DNA of 64,000 nt from Azolla caroliniana (GCA_043228905.1 JBHGNT010000003.1:2914001-2978000), one strand, 5' to 3'. Numbered from the stretch's first letter, positions 1 through 11,901 are shown. Notes: a model not told the origin generated them from the sequence alone. Translations and numbers: made by a program.

Positions 1-165
1 TTCATCTTTGATAATAGACATGGGGTGAAAGCCTATATAAAGAAGTTGAAAGGTATTCTCATGTGGAATTTTTGGATGTTAGAGCATGTGGGGATCATTT
101 CCTCGAATGCTTATTCTGGTTTTTTAATAGCATTACAGAATGTCCCTCTCCCTACATAGGCATAT

Positions 166-240
166 GATAGGTAGAGGAGACTAGGAAGTGTTGTAACTAA
201 GTGGATTTTACATACAATTAATATAATTGTGTGCTTTTAC

Positions 241-279
<39 letters not shown>

Positions 280-390
280 GAGGTAGAGGAGACTAAGAAG
301 TGTTGTAACTAAGTGGATTTTACATACAATTAATATAATTGTGTGCTTTTACCAAAAGAGAGAGAGAGAGGGAGGGAGGGAGGGAGACTA
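166..390. repeat. Two-copy direct repeat, each copy ending in a GA microsatellite
   Basis: A unit of about 80 bases (166-244, then 277-356) occurs twice almost unchanged. Each copy runs into a (GA)n tract (245-276 and 357-375). The microsatellite probably mediated the local duplication by unequal crossover or slippage. More GA/G-rich sequence follows at 376-415 and 662-770. No gene is visible in 1-820; the short open frames there are low-complexity GA translations. Confidence 0.8.
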
Positions 391-820
391 CACACACGTG
401 AGGGAGAGAGGGAGTGAGGTATTAGTAGAGGTTCAAAGCATGAGTCAAATTTGTCCATATACAGAAAGCTACATTATGCATTATCGTTCACTTTAATTGT
501 GGTTCTATATCAACGATATTGCTCACTAGTCCATTTCATTGTAAAAGACATGATGCATCATGTGGGATTATACATAGCATTCTTTTAGAGGGAAATGAAA
601 TGAAGTTTCTTATTAATGAAGAGAGAGGGAGGGAGGGAGTTGTATACTACATAGTTGATCGTCTAAGAGAGGGGGGGGAGAGGAGACTACACAGACGTGA
701 GAGTGAGGGTGAGAGAGAGAGAGAGAGAGGGAGGGAGATAGGGAGAGAAGGAGGGGGGGAGGGAAGGGGGTTTCCAAACTGGTTTCTAAGCCAGTTTCCA
801 AGTCGTTTCCCAAACCGGTT

Positions 821-942
821 TAGGGATCAGTTTGGTTTGGTTTGGTTCAAGTTTGAGAACCCCAAAACACTTTAGGCTTAACCGGTTTGGTTTGGATAAG
901 GCCAGACCGGTTAAGCCTAAACCAAACCGTTGCCGATCCCTA
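821..942. mobile_element. Small hAT-like MITE or MITE fragment
   Basis: The sequence begins tagggatcagtttggtttgg and ends gccgatcccta, giving imperfect inverted ends with a TAGGGATCGG-type core, and the interior is rich in GGTTTGG/CCAAACC. Ends of this kind are common in plant hAT-derived miniature elements. No convincing 8-bp target duplication is seen, so the left boundary is uncertain. Confidence 0.35.
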
Positions 943-2043
943 GTCTTTATGACATTGAAAAACTTTGCTCAACACTCGGAATGAAAATGATTCTATTGCC
1001 CTTTAAAAGCAAGGTTAATATGACTATGTCATCATTTGCCATAAAAATTATGGCTATTTTCACATTAGTGAATGGTTCGAGAGAAAACTTATAGTCATTG
1101 CAATGGATATATGCTTTTATGGCCCCTTCATTATAAAAGCTCTTTGTGCTTTTAGTTTGCGATCATGCAGTAATAGTTTCCTCCACCATTTGTATTTATA
1201 ACATTTTCAATTCTGATTTTCTTCATAACACTCCATCAACCCTAGTAAGGAATATGGCTTCCACCCCTTATAAATGGTCTAAATTCATCCTCATGAGGGG
1301 AACCCCATCTCTAAGCCTAGCACACCAACCTATCACATCCAAGGTAAGCTTATCAAAAGGCCCAAATGCAAACAGTCGAAACATGATGTTGTGATGTGGG
1401 AAATACATAGGAAGAATTAAGTTAAATCAAGGATATGAAAAAGGTTGAGTGCTAGATTGAAGGTATAGTAAGGCTGGTATATCATGAGTTGAAGTTAACT
1501 ATAACAAGAAGGCTTATCTTAATTGGTAAAAGCATGTGCTATGAGTTCAAGGTCAGATGTTCAAGTGGGACCATAGAATATTTAGTGGATAAATTAACAT
1601 GATTGCAAACATTATGATTATCCTTTTGCTAACATCAAACGAAAAGAAAAGCCATGCCATGCAAGTAAAAAGAAGACAAGTGTGGAGCATGCAAAAATAC
1701 AAAACTAAAAACACCCACTTAAATCCTATATAAGTTTCAATTAGGGAGGGAAACAAAGTTAGAGATGCAAAAGTGTTGCCAAAATCTAAAAAGAGAAAGT
1801 TGGTGATCTTATCCTTTCTGTTTATTCCTGTCTTCTTCCTATCTTTCTTCTATTGCTTGTTCACTCCATGTAACAAAACCAAGAGATTTTCTCATTGTAT
1901 TTTCACCCTCATAAACTTATTCATGGTTACAAAAAATTAATATAATATACTTTCTCTTGTTTGTGTAAATCATTGTCTGAGTATCTAGTACAAAGGTTTT
2001 CCCATGAGGGTCGTTTTGGAATTCTCGGCTTAGAATTCTGAGC
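943..2043. other. Intergenic sequence, no gene seen
   Basis: AT-rich intergenic DNA. The short open frames at 1146-1394 (+) and 1553-1756 (-) have no recognisable domain. The only structured element is a tRNA-like stretch at 1506-1570, listed separately. Confidence 0.6.
1506..1570 (+). repeat. tRNA-like sequence, possible SINE head
   Basis: The stretch reads like a decayed tRNA: an A-box-like part (cttaattggtaaaagcatg) is followed about 30 bases later by a B-box-like part (aggtcagatgttcaagtg). This order and spacing fit the head of a tRNA-derived SINE or a tRNA pseudogene. No acceptor stem can be drawn with confidence, so it is not called as a functional tRNA. Confidence 0.4.
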
Positions 2044-4516
2044 TCGAGAGATAGAGTTACACAAACTTTAGGGAAAGTGGGCAATGAAGATCCTTCGAGT
2101 CCAAAGACCTATCGGCTCTAGGTTATATTTGACTTTAAATTACCCTGACTCTGTATTACATTCAACTCTAACTTGCCTTCCAATCCTAGGGATGGTTTCG
2201 GGATGTGCAACACCTGACTTAGCTATGCTAAGGTGGATTGCTTACATCAAAGCAATGAACCCGGAGATCCACCACATTTCAGGGAAGAACAATGCCATGG
2301 CAGATATGCTATCGAGGGCAAGATTCGAGGGCGAAAGCGACATGGTGTCTGAAGATGAGGATGTCTCTCTTGACTTCTTTAAGACGGCCCAAGCGTCTAT
2401 AGATGATCGAGATGTGCGAGTACTCCACGCCTTCAACGAAAGCGAATACGAAGGGGAGTTGCTACACATTGGCAAGTTCTTAAGGTCAATGATAGTGGAT
2501 AGTTCATGGTCGAAGGAGGAAGCATAGAGAGTCCGAAAGAAAGCGTTGTCGTGCCCTTCGACTCCGGATCGTTGCGTGAGTCGGGTGGGAACCGCCGAGG
2601 TTTTTGACTAGGAGGAAGAGGAATACAACTTAAGGCTAGTTATGAATAGTGGAAAGAGAAGTAAGATGACAACCTCGTGAATCCCACGAGTTTAGTGTAA
2701 TTAAAACAATATTTAGATTATTAGAGCAATTAGATGGCAAAAATTCGTGAATCCCACGAATCTATTAGATTGATCAATTCTTCTATATTAATCAACAACC
2801 ATATACATATTTCTCTCCTCCTTATATAAAGATGGAAGAGGCTAAGCATGGCTTCATCCTTTTTCACCTAAAGTGTCCATGCACACTAAATGTGCATGTG
2901 ATGCTTTGTCATTTCCTAAATATAGGGCTCATGCACGCTAGATGTGCATGAGTCACTTTTAATGTCACGTGTAAATAAAATATTCACACTCTAAAGAATA
3001 CATGATTTTTACCTTTTTATAAAGGTATGTGTAAATAAAGGTCTTATACGTATTAAATCTATATTTATAACACTAAAGATAAGTTATTACAATGGTAAAG
3101 TTGGGGTTTATTTACATGGAGGTGCATGGTTCAAATCTTGCCCTATGCACGTGATATATTCTTTTGATATATTATTTATTTATTTATATGTATCTAAAAT
3201 CGGATATATTATTTTATGGTTTTCACGTAGTGTGTGGAATACACTACGACAGCGTACAAGTACTTCCTACGAGGGGGATTCCTCTGGAGGCACCCGAAGA
3301 GAAGGACGGGGACGCCACAACGAGTGGTCATAAAGGAAGAAGACCAGACAACATTGGTGTGTGAGTTCCACGAGAATCCTTGGGCGGGCCATAGAGGGAC
3401 GTGGGCAACATTCAAGAAGTTAAAGGAGAAGTATTGGTGGCCGGGAATGTACAAGGATGTTGCCCATTTCGTGGGGACGTGTGAAAGCTGCTAGATACAC
3501 TCCAACATACGCCATAGGGATGAGTTGCACCCGACCTACCCACTTACCATACACTTCAAATGGAAGGTGGATTTGGTTTCGATGCCGATGGGAGTGGGCC
3601 AAATGAAATATTTGGTGCTAGCAAGAGAAGACCTAACAAACCAAGTAGAACGATGAGCCTTGGCAAACAAAAGGACGGCGGGGGTGTGTAAATTCTTACT
3701 TGAGGATGTCATCTGCCGGTACGGAAGTGTGGGAAAGATAATGGCCGACAGAGGAGAGTTGAATGCTCATGAAGCTATAGAGCTCTTTGAACGACTTGGA
3801 GTGAAGCTCTCTCTCACGACCGCTTATAACCCGGAGGCTAATAGAAACATAGAACGCGACACGTGACTATCATAAAAGCCATTGTAAGAGCTTGCGATGG
3901 GCGAGTCGGAAATTGGCCTCGGTTACTACCTTATGCCTTGTGGGGCGACAAAACAACTCATAGCTCAAATACAGGTTTCATGCCAGCTAAACTCATGTAC
4001 GGACAAAAGCCGGTGATGCCCATTGAAGACACGATCGCGTCATGGGTAGCGATGCTGTGGGAAGATGAGATGAGTCGGGAAGAGCTTCTAGCAACAAGGA
4101 TAAGGCAACTTGAGAGAAGACCCAAAGATTTGGAGTTGGCAAAGGAGAGGTTAGAAGCGGCTAGACTAAGTAACAAAGCCCGGTTCGACAAGACACACCG
4201 ACTACGCCCTCGAAAGATCGAAAAAGGAGACTGGGTGATTGTATATGATAGTAGTCTCGACAATCAACATAGCTCGATGCCGAAATTCGCAAAGCGATGG
4301 TTCGGGCCATACGTGGTAACGAGTGCAAACGATAATGCTACCTACCATCTCGCTGAACTCGATGGGACTAAGCTGGCTATACCAATAGCCGAGAAGCGGG
4401 TCAAAATCTTCAAAAAGCGACACAACAAGGAGCCAAACCTCGATGACCTTGACGAAGATAAAGGCGAGCAAACACCAAGCCACGGAGTCAATGAGGAGGA
4501 GGAAATGAACTATTGA
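2044..4516 (+). pseudogene. Decayed Ty3/gypsy pol (RNase H to integrase)
   Basis: Remains of a Ty3/gypsy polyprotein broken by stops and an insertion. At 2230-2330 the translation matches the end of RNase H (ISGKNNAMADMLSRARF). At 3340-3494 comes the integrase HHCC zinc-binding region (HENPWAGH...CESC, then a stop). The integrase core follows at 3495-3866 with further stops. The longest open part, 3863-4516, is the integrase end (PRLLPYALWGDKTTHSS, MYGQKPVMP) with the C-terminal DNA-binding tail. Gag, protease and most of reverse transcriptase are missing, and no 5' LTR is seen upstream. It lies directly before its own 3' LTR and cannot make active protein. Confidence 0.85.
2675..3232. mobile_element. 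Insertion interrupting the gypsy remnant
   Basis: Gypsy coding homology stops near 2670 and resumes at 3233. The intervening ~560 bases are AT-rich and non-coding. They contain gtgaatcccacga-type repeats at 2677 and 2744 and an inverted gtgcatg/catgcac pair at 2877-2955. Near the end (3088-3145) is a tRNA-like A-box/B-box pair (aatggtaaagttgg, ggttcaaatcttg) followed by an AT-rich tail, so part of it may be a SINE. Exact ends and target duplication were not resolved. Confidence 0.5.
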
Positions 4517-4576
4517 CCACCCTCAGCCCACCATTCTTGGCACATACCGGAGGATGTGCGGTTTGGTGGGAGTGGA

Positions 4577-5414
4577 TGTCGTGATGTGGCATGCTCGAGA
4601 GTGGGAAAAACTGGCGAAAGGGGGGGTCAAAATGTGCATGTGCAATGTTTGTGCGTGGTTTAAGGAATTTTATTCCTTTTTTGCATTAAAGACAAAATTG
4701 GCGACCTCCCCTTCCTTTTTTCCTATAAAAGGAGGTCGAGGGGGGCTCATTCGAGGAGGACGTTTTTGGGAGGAGGAGACTATCGCCATTTTTCCTTTAG
4801 AGCTCTTCATGGTCTTATTCACCACTTCTCTTCATCTCATACCCCTCCATCCCCCCACCGCCACGTGCTCGTCTTCTTCGTGTCGGCACTCGAAGTGCTC
4901 GTGAGCCCAAGCTTCGTTGGTTCGACATTGCTCCGCCCCATTCGTCGTTGCGAGCCGGTGTGCTCACCGTTCGGGTGGTCGTGGTTCATTGGGATTGGCA
5001 TTTTGGTGGTGCTCGTGTGTTCATCTTCACTGTGGTCAGATTTTCTCTTGTCTCTAAGGGCATTTAGTATTTATGTTTTGATTGAGCTTGTGGTTAACTA
5101 TAAGTTACCATTGTAATCAAAGCCTATTTTATAAAGGGTCCTCTTGCGTTGGAATCGAACACGTATTTATTTCTTTGGCCGATATCATTCGTGTTTCTTT
5201 CTTTCCTTCTTTTCTTTGTTCGTGTCTTCCTTGTACGTTCGGCCGTCTTGTGACGAGGGAGCGTTTCGAGCGTGCCCATGCACCTCTCCTCCTCATAAAG
5301 ACGTACGAGCATTTGTGCATGTGTTTGTGTCTTCCTTGTACGTTCGGTCGTCTTGTGACGAAGGACCGTTTCGGGATTGCCCATGCACCTCTCCTCCTCA
5401 TAAAGGTGTACGAG

Positions 5415-5453
<39 letters not shown>

Positions 5454-5931
5454 TTCCTTGTACGTTTGATCGTCTTGTGATGAGGGAGCGTTTCAGGCGT
5501 GCCCATGCACCTCTCCTCCTCATAAAGGCGTACGAGCATTTTGTGCGTGTGTTTTGTGTCTTCCTCGTACGTTCGACGTCTTGTGACGAGGGAGCGTTCG
5601 GGAGGGCCCATGCACCTCTCCTCCTCATAAAGATGTACGGGCATTCGTGTTTGTGTTATCATCCCCTTGTGCGTTCATCTTGCGTGCTCATCTTTCTTGT
5701 ACCCGTTTGATCACTTGGCTCGTGCGGTGATCTTGAAAGGTCGACAAGTTGTGATCAACGAGAGCCACTGGGGTCACAAAAGAAAGGGCAACGAGACCTT
5801 GCTCGGGAAGGGGTCGGGAAGTAGTATTGTCGTAAAGCAAACCTCGGGTCTTCTCTATCCCTTGAGTACTCCCTAGTCCAAGACCCCGGTGGTCCCGCCC
5901 AAGTAACACATGCGCGCGAAACTTCGTGACA
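4577..5931 (+). repeat. 3' LTR of the 2-6 kb gypsy element
   Basis: The LTR starts TGTCGTGATG right after a purine-rich stretch (tggtgggagtgga) that can serve as the polypurine tract, and ends CTTCGTGACA. It carries a TATA box (TATAAAA, 4724-4730) followed by GC-richer sequence, as expected of an LTR promoter. A smaller LTR with matching ends (TGTCGTGAAG...GCGACA) and the same GGTCCCGCCC block near the end is found as a solo LTR at 45448-46142. The 3' flank continues with acgttcttagttggg, which also occurs without an LTR at 22230, giving an empty-site comparison. Open frames inside (4554-5710) are not genes. Confidence 0.8.
5221..5657 (+). repeat. Four tandem ~105-bp repeats inside the LTR
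   Basis: Units start at about 5221, 5327, 5450 and 5556. Each begins with tgtcttccttgtacgtt (one unit has tgtcttcctcg), has cttgtgacgaggga in the middle and ends with catgcacctctcctcctcat plus a G/T-rich tail. In the second unit the tail has expanded into a (GT)n microsatellite (about 5417-5451). All reading frames are fairly open here only because of the repeat. Confidence 0.9.
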
Positions 5932-5939
5932 ACGTTCTT

Positions 5940-6420
5940 AGTTGGGTATGGTGGATCCCAGAAGACTCCATGGTGGAAAGTTTTCTTTATTGACGTTGAA
6001 ACACTTTGGTGATATCCAGGAAGATTCAAGGGTGGACATTTTTTAATATTGATGTTAACATGTTTTGCCACAATCCACAAAGCCTCGAGGACGGATGTCT
6101 TTCTATATTTTGGTGTGATCCAAGAAGAGTCAAGGGTGAAAATCTTTCTATATCGATGGCGTAACATGTTTTGGTGGGATCCAAGAAAAATCGAGGGCAA
6201 AAATCATTCTATATCGATGGTATAACATGTTTTGGTAGGATCCAAGAAGAGTTGAGGGCGAAAATCTTTCTATATCGATGGCATAACACGTTTTGGTGGG
6301 ATCCAAGATGAGTCAAGGGTAGAAATCTTTCTATATCAATGTCAAGACATTTTAGTGGCGTCTAAGAAGAGTCAAGGGTGGAAGTCTTTCTCTATTAATG
6401 TCAACACACTTTGGTGGCAA
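5940..6420 (+). repeat. ~60-bp tandem array upstream of a DUF247 fragment
   Basis: About eight or nine degenerate units of 55-62 bases. A typical unit reads ttttggtgggatccaagaag, agtcaagggtggaagt, ctttctatatcgatggcgta in order. The same array occurs at 22216-22680 upstream of the intact B-type DUF247 gene, at 32565-33060, and as single units at 34411 and 44402. It is non-coding and travels with subfamily B. Confidence 0.85.
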
Positions 6421-6525
6421 AACGTCCACCTTTGACTCATGCCTCGATATCACCAAAATGTCTTGACATTCCTACCCTTGACTTTTCTTGGATGCCACCA
6501 CCAAAATGTGTTCACATCAATACAT
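6376..6525. repeat. Fold-back at the end of the 60-bp array
   Basis: After the last forward units (gtcaagggtgg, caacacactttggtggc) the sequence returns as the reverse complement (ccaccaaaatgtgtt, cctacccttgac). Forward and reverse units would pair into a long imperfect hairpin. The same arrangement is found at 22605-22770. Confidence 0.7.
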
Positions 6526-6540
6526 AAGAACTAATAGGTG

Positions 6541-6550
6541 TATAAAAAGA
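6541..6550 (+). promoter_or_regulatory. TATA box of B-type DUF247 copy 1
   Basis: tataaaaaga preceded by ggtg and followed by ggaatgg, about 140 bases before the start codon of the DUF247 fragment. The same tgtataaaaagagga block sits upstream of the three other B-type copies. Confidence 0.6.
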
Positions 6551-6679
6551 GGAATGGATGGTACTTTGATCATCTACAAGAAATTTATCAATTTACAAGA
6601 AGAAAAAGAGGAAGAAATTATCAGTTTAGAAGAAGTAGAAGAAGAAGAAATCAGTTTAGAAGTAGTAGTCGTTTAAGAG

Positions 6680-6870
6680 ATGGGTGAGATTCATATCAAC
6701 AAGGAAATCTGCCTTACAATCCAACCCAATTGGGCTGTTGTGCATCCACATGAACCCATCCCTCCGAACCATACAAACCACTCCATTGGGAAACTTGACC
6801 AATCCAAATGGTGGAAAGAAATCATAACAAAGATCACGAATATCACGAATGTGTCAATCTATGCACATAA
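6680..6870 (+). pseudogene. DUF247 (UPF0481) N-terminal fragment, subfamily B
   Basis: The ATG at 6680 and the following ~55 codons match the start of the intact DUF247 gene at 23053 (NKEICLTIQPN, PHEPIPPNHTNHSI, KWW.EIITKI). Homology ends near 6850-6870. The sequence then passes (about 6870-7030) into DNA like that upstream of the A-type DUF247 gene at 61475 (gggcccactaaaa, gaatcgattaattagaatcg). The gene therefore lost more than 85% of its length in a fusion with the upstream region of its A-type neighbour. It keeps a TATA box and a purine-rich GAA leader (6599-6660) but lacks the DUF247 core. Confidence 0.8.
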
Positions 6871-7033
6871 CTATGATCGGTGTTGTGATCAGACATTGAT
6901 CGGTCCACAAAAAGGGTTGCACTAACAAGTTGGGCCCACTAAAAAAAAAACTTCACATCTCAAATAAAAAGGTATAGAAGAATCGATTAATTAGAATCGA
7001 TGTTCTTCCTATGGGAAATGGCTCCTCACATAC

Positions 7034-7847
7034 TGAAAGAGTTTCACTCCGATTCGAAATCAGAAATTGAACTTAGACGCAAACAGGAAATAAGAAAGAA
7101 CACACAATTTACGTGGAAAACCCTGATTTAGGGAAAAACCACGGAACAGAGCTTTCACTATGAGAAATGATAGAATACAATCATAGAACAATGAAACCTG
7201 ATTTGGTATGAGCACGTACTGAAACCACGATTTCAGTCAAGCTCTTCAAACTCTAGCACGCAGGTGACTATTCCTTCCGAAGCTTCCGAAGCTTCTCTGT
7301 CTTTTTCTCTTTTGCTTCACACTTCTTTTCTTCTTACTTAGCTTCTGAGTACGTATACTCTTACACAGCCACTACTGTGTAGAAAACCAGTCGTTCTCAG
7401 ATTCACCACGCACACACTACTCGTTTTTCTCTCATATATATATATATCTCACACCCTCACATACGCTATGTAGGTTTTCCCCTTTTCTCACTATTTCACT
7501 CTTAGTGAGTTATCCCACATACAGGCGCACTACCAGGCCTGTCAGCATATATATACTAAGTCGTTTTCTTCTTTGAATGTAGAAGACATATGTATATGTA
7601 TATGTGTGTCTATTTGACTGAGTACGAATTTGACTCTCTCACCGAATTCGATCAGCTAACCCCGATTCGGTTCTTCGCAACTGACTATTCTTTTACTTTT
7701 CGAATTTCGACCAAATTCGGTAATTCGGTTTTTCGGCCGATTTCAGTGATTCGACTCTAATCGGCTTTTCGACCGATTTCGACCAGTCGACACTCAAGTC
7801 GACTTTTCGGCCGACTCCCCCGCAAGGAGGGACGCCTTTACACAACA
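7034..7847 (-). repeat. 3' LTR of copia copy 1
   Basis: Reads tgaaagagtttcactccg at the left and ctttacacaaca at the right on the + strand, so in element orientation it is TGTTGTG...CTTTCA. Next to it (7848-7870) is the polypurine tract, seen as aactcccccttcactcc on the + strand. Confidence 0.93.
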
Positions 7848-10621
7848 AACTCCCCCTTCACTCCTGTAGGGGGAGAACCAACCAAGCCAATCTTATTCCG
7901 GCATGCAACAAGCTTTTCCATAGGCAAAATTTTTGTGAGCATGTCTGAGCCATTTTCTTCAGTGGGGATCTTAGATAGAACAAACTCATTTTCTTCCACT
8001 CTTTCTCTTAACCAATGGTACCTTCTTTGAATGTGCTTTGTACGAGAGTGGTAGGTAGCATTTTTAGCTAGATGGATAGCACTTTGATTGTCACAATGAA
8101 GTAAGTACTTGTCTTGCTTCAATCCTAGTTCATTCAAGAACTCTCTCATCCAAATAAGTAATTTTCCGGCTTCCACTGCAGCCATATACTCAGCCTCGGT
8201 GGTAGACAAAGCCACAACCTTTTGCAATCTTGATTGCCATGACACAGCTCCCCCTGAATACGTCATCACATACCCTGATGTGGATCGGTTAGAATCTACA
8301 TCACCCGACATGTCAGAATCTGTAAAACCTTCTAGCACAGGTTTCCCGGAGCCATATCTAAGACATACATTCGAAGTTCCTTTGAGGTATCTAAGAATCC
8401 ATTTCACAGCTTCCCAATGCTCCCTTCCAGGATTTCCCATGTATCGACTAACTATCCCGACAGCAAATGCAATGTCCGGCCTTGTGCAAACCATAGCATA
8501 CATAAGGCTACCAACCGCAGAGGCATACGGCACTCTTCTCATCTCTGCCTTATCTTTCTCAGATTTCGGACATTGTCCTGAATTTAACTTACAGTCCATT
8601 GGCAATGGAGATCCGACTGATTTTGCATCGCACATATTAAACCTTTGCAAAACTTTTGCCACATATTTCTCTTGTGACAGCCATAGCAAGTTTTCAGTCC
8701 TGTCCCGGACTATATGCATTCCCAAAATCTGTTTTGCCGGTCCTAAGTCTTTCATGGCAAATGATTTGCTCAATGATTTCTTCAAGCTTGCAATCTTTTT
8801 GACATCCTGTCCAACAACCAACATATCATCCACATACAACAACAGAATAAGAAAGTCACCCTCATTATACCTTTTCACAAATACACAATGATCCGCTTGT
8901 GTTTTGTGGAATCCATGTTCCAACATGAAGGACTCAAATTTCTTATACCATTGTCGTGGAGCTTGCTTTAAACCATACAAGCTTTTCTTCAACCTACACA
9001 CGAGATTTTCTTTTCCTTTTACCTCAAAGCCCTCCGGTTGTTGCATATAGATTTCCTCTTCTAGCTCACCATGCAAGAAGGCTGTTTTAACATCTAGTTG
9101 TTCAATTTCAAGATTCATACTAGCGGCCATACTCAAGACAGTCCGAATAGAGGTCATTTTTACAACTGGGGCAAAAATCTCATCAAAGTCAACACCCTTT
9201 TTCTGTTGGAAACCCTTTACGACGATACGGGCCTTATACCTGGGTGTACTACCATCTTCACCAGTCTTTAATTTGTAGACCCATTTGTTTCTAAGTGCCT
9301 TCTTACCATCAGGCAACTCCATCAGCTCATAAGTTAGGTTCTCATGCAAGGAATCCATTTCTTCTTGCATGGCATTATACCATTTCTCCTTGTGTACATC
9401 AGTCATGGCCTCTTCATAGCATTCTGGTTTCCCTTCATCAGTCAAGAGAACATATTGACTGGCTGGATATCTAGAAGAGACCTTCCTTTGTCTTCGTGGA
9501 TATCTTCTCCCTTCAATAATTGGCTGATGGCCGTTTTCTTCCAGCAACTCATCTTCCGACTCCAATTCGTGTGTATCAGTCAGATGTTGGGTGTCGACCG
9601 ACTCAGATTGTTGTTGGGTGTCGACCGACTCAAATTCAATTTCATTAGCCGATTGTTGTGTGGGAGTCGGATCGACTAGTATTGACTCCATAGCAGTGAT
9701 CGATTTGGGAGACGACTCTGGTCTTTGTTGCTCCCAGTCCTCGATTGTCTTGTCTTCCATGAATATGACATCTCGACTTCTTATCACTTTCTTGTCAAGG
9801 AGATCCCACATTCTGTACCCGAACTCGTCTTCCGAGTACCCCAAGAATATACAAGGTTTGGACTTGCTGTCCAGTTTTGACCTCTGATCTTTAGCAACAT
9901 GTACATAGGCCAAACATCCAAACACCTTTAAGTGCTGATAAGACACATTTCTTCTTGTCCACACTCTTTGTGGTACATCCCCCTTCAAAGGCACTGATGG
10001 AGACCTGTTTATGAGATAAACAGCCGTCAACATTGCTTCAGCCCAATATGATTTTGGCAATTTTGCATGTGCCAACATGCTTCTTACCCTTTCCATCATG
10101 GTTCGATTCATTCTTTCTGCTAGACCATTTAGCTCAGGTTTCTTCGGCACCGTATACTCAAGTTTGATGCCTTGAGTCTTGCAATACATCTCAAATTGGC
10201 CTCTATATTCGCCACCGTTATCTGTCCGGACAGCCTTCAGCTTCTGTCCGGATTCTCTTTCTGCCCTGGCATGAAACTCTTTAAAGACCGACAACACTTG
10301 GTCTTTAGACACCAGCACATAAGCCCACACTTTCCTACTGAAGTCATCAATAAATGTGACAAAGTATTGTCCTCCACGATGAGATGGGGCATGAACATAA
10401 CATACATCGGTGTGAACCAACTCTAAGGCATGCTCTCTCCTCATTGGAGGCCTAGAGTGAAACACTGTTCTATTTTGTTTTCCAGCCAGGCAATCCACAC
10501 ACTTTTCCAAATGCACTCCTTTCACCTCTGGTAGGAAATCCTTTTCCGCAAGGATATGCATTCCCCTTTCACTCATATGTCCGAGCCTTTTATGCCACAA
10601 CTCACCATCTGGGCCAGCCAC
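7838..10621 (-). pseudogene. Copia pol: integrase, reverse transcriptase, RNase H (cut off from gag by a stop)
   Basis: This frame holds the pol part of a TNT1/Tork-like copia polyprotein. In order: GAG-pre-integrase domain (LWHKRLGHMSERG), integrase with catalytic D (HTDVCYV), D (RTDNGGEY) and E (LAERMNRT), reverse transcriptase with QLDVKTAFLHGEL and the YVDD active site, and RNase H with TDSDMSGD, STTEAEYM and HCDNQSAIHLAK. It ends at a stop inside the LTR. In the sister copy at 54739 this is continuous with gag; here a stop at 10637-10639 separates them. The ATG at 10621 is just the first Met after the break and is unlikely to be a real start. Catalytic motifs look intact. Confidence 0.92.
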
Positions 10622-10636
10622 TACATTTGCTTCCTC

Positions 10637-11875
10637 TCAACACAACTTCCCATGCATTACATATAGTGTGTTCTGTTTTTGGGCTCGAGCCACGATCAGG
10701 CTCCCTTTACAGAACTTCCATGAACCATTTTGGAAGCCACCGCTGTACCCTTCATCGTCTAGCCGTCCAGCCGATATCAAGTTCAACCTGACATCCGGAA
10801 CATGACGTACATCCTTCAACATTAACCTGCAGCCTGTAGATGTTAGCAAGCACACAGTTCCTATGCCCACAATCTTGCATTCCCCGTCATTTCCCATCTT
10901 TACATGACCATAGTCACCCGCTGTGTAGGATGAGAAACATTCTCTTTTGGGAGTTAGGTGAAATGATGCACCGGAATCCACTACCCATGAGCTCTCAGCA
11001 CTTGCAAGATTCACACTAGCTTGTTCACATATGAACAACATCTCTTCCTCACTAGTTGCGATGGCTGAGGTATTTTTATCATCGGAGATTTTTCTAGGTT
11101 CGATCTCATCAGCCATGCCTTTGTCCTTCCTAAGGTGTCGACAATTCTTTTGGAAGTGGCCAGGCTTCCCACAATAAAAACATGTAGGTCTTCCTCTAGA
11201 TTTCGACCTAAACCTATCCCCATTTTCTAGACTTCTATGTTCTCTTCTACCTCTACTAAATTCTTGGGTCACATTAGCCTCCGATTGAGATAAAGCACTT
11301 TTATCCTTTCTTCTTGTCTCTTCATTTAGAATACTCGTTTTTACTACTTGTAAGGATAAGTTGTCTTCTTTACATGAAGTGCTGAGTGTTACTATTAGGT
11401 TTTCCCAACTATCGGGTAGAGTACATAATAATAGTGTGGCCTGCATACAATCATCTAATGGGAACTTCGATGATGCTAACTGATTCACTAGTCCCATAAA
11501 CGCACTAATGTGCTCTACTATACTCTCTCCGTCTACATACTTCAGTCTCACTATCTTCCTCATCAAGAAGGTCTTATTTAAGGCATTTTTCCTTTCATAG
11601 AGAGCGGAAAGCTTATGCCATAGCTCGAAGGCATTTGTGTCACTCGCTACATGTTGTAGGACACTAATGTCTACACATTGTCTTATGGTCACCACTGCCT
11701 TCCTATTTAGGATTCTCCACTCCGAATCTATTACCCCCTTTGGTATATCCTTGTTTTCTATAGGCTCATACAAGTCTTTTACTATTAAGAGATCTTCCAT
11801 TTTGATCTTCCAATCTGAATAGTTTTGTGAGTTCAAGACAATCATCCCAGGAAAGCCACTCACGCTCCCTTCCAT
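10637..11875 (-). pseudogene. Copia gag and protease (truncated by a nonsense codon)
   Basis: A 412-residue frame with the copia Gag region (starts MEGSVSGFPGMIVLNSQNYS), a CCHC zinc knuckle (CFYCGKPGHFQKNC, about residue 232) and the protease active site DSGASFHLT (about residue 300). It ends at TGA (10637-10639, minus strand) where the sister copy has CGA. This is a single C-to-T change in a CpG, typical of decay of methylated DNA. Without it gag and pol would be one frame. The start codon follows the primer-binding site by about 15 bases. Confidence 0.93.
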
Positions 11876-11882
11876 CTAGAAC

Positions 11883-11899
11883 CTATGCTCCGATACCAG
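11883..11899 (-). other. Primer-binding site, copia copy 1
   Basis: In element orientation the sequence directly inside the 5' LTR is tggtatcggagcatagg, complementary to the 3' end of initiator Met tRNA, the usual primer for plant copia elements. The sister copy has the consensus tggtatcagagc. Confidence 0.85.
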
Positions 11900-11901
11900 T
11901 T

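Noticed and set aside
5144-5710. 188-codon frame and antisense partners encoding repeat proteins
   Set aside because: They lie wholly inside LTR tandem repeats; several frames are open on both strands because of the repeat, with no domain.
8109-8891. 260-codon + strand frame (also 57723-58505 on the minus strand)
   Set aside because: Exact antisense of the copia reverse transcriptase/RNase H in both copies; a shadow of pol.
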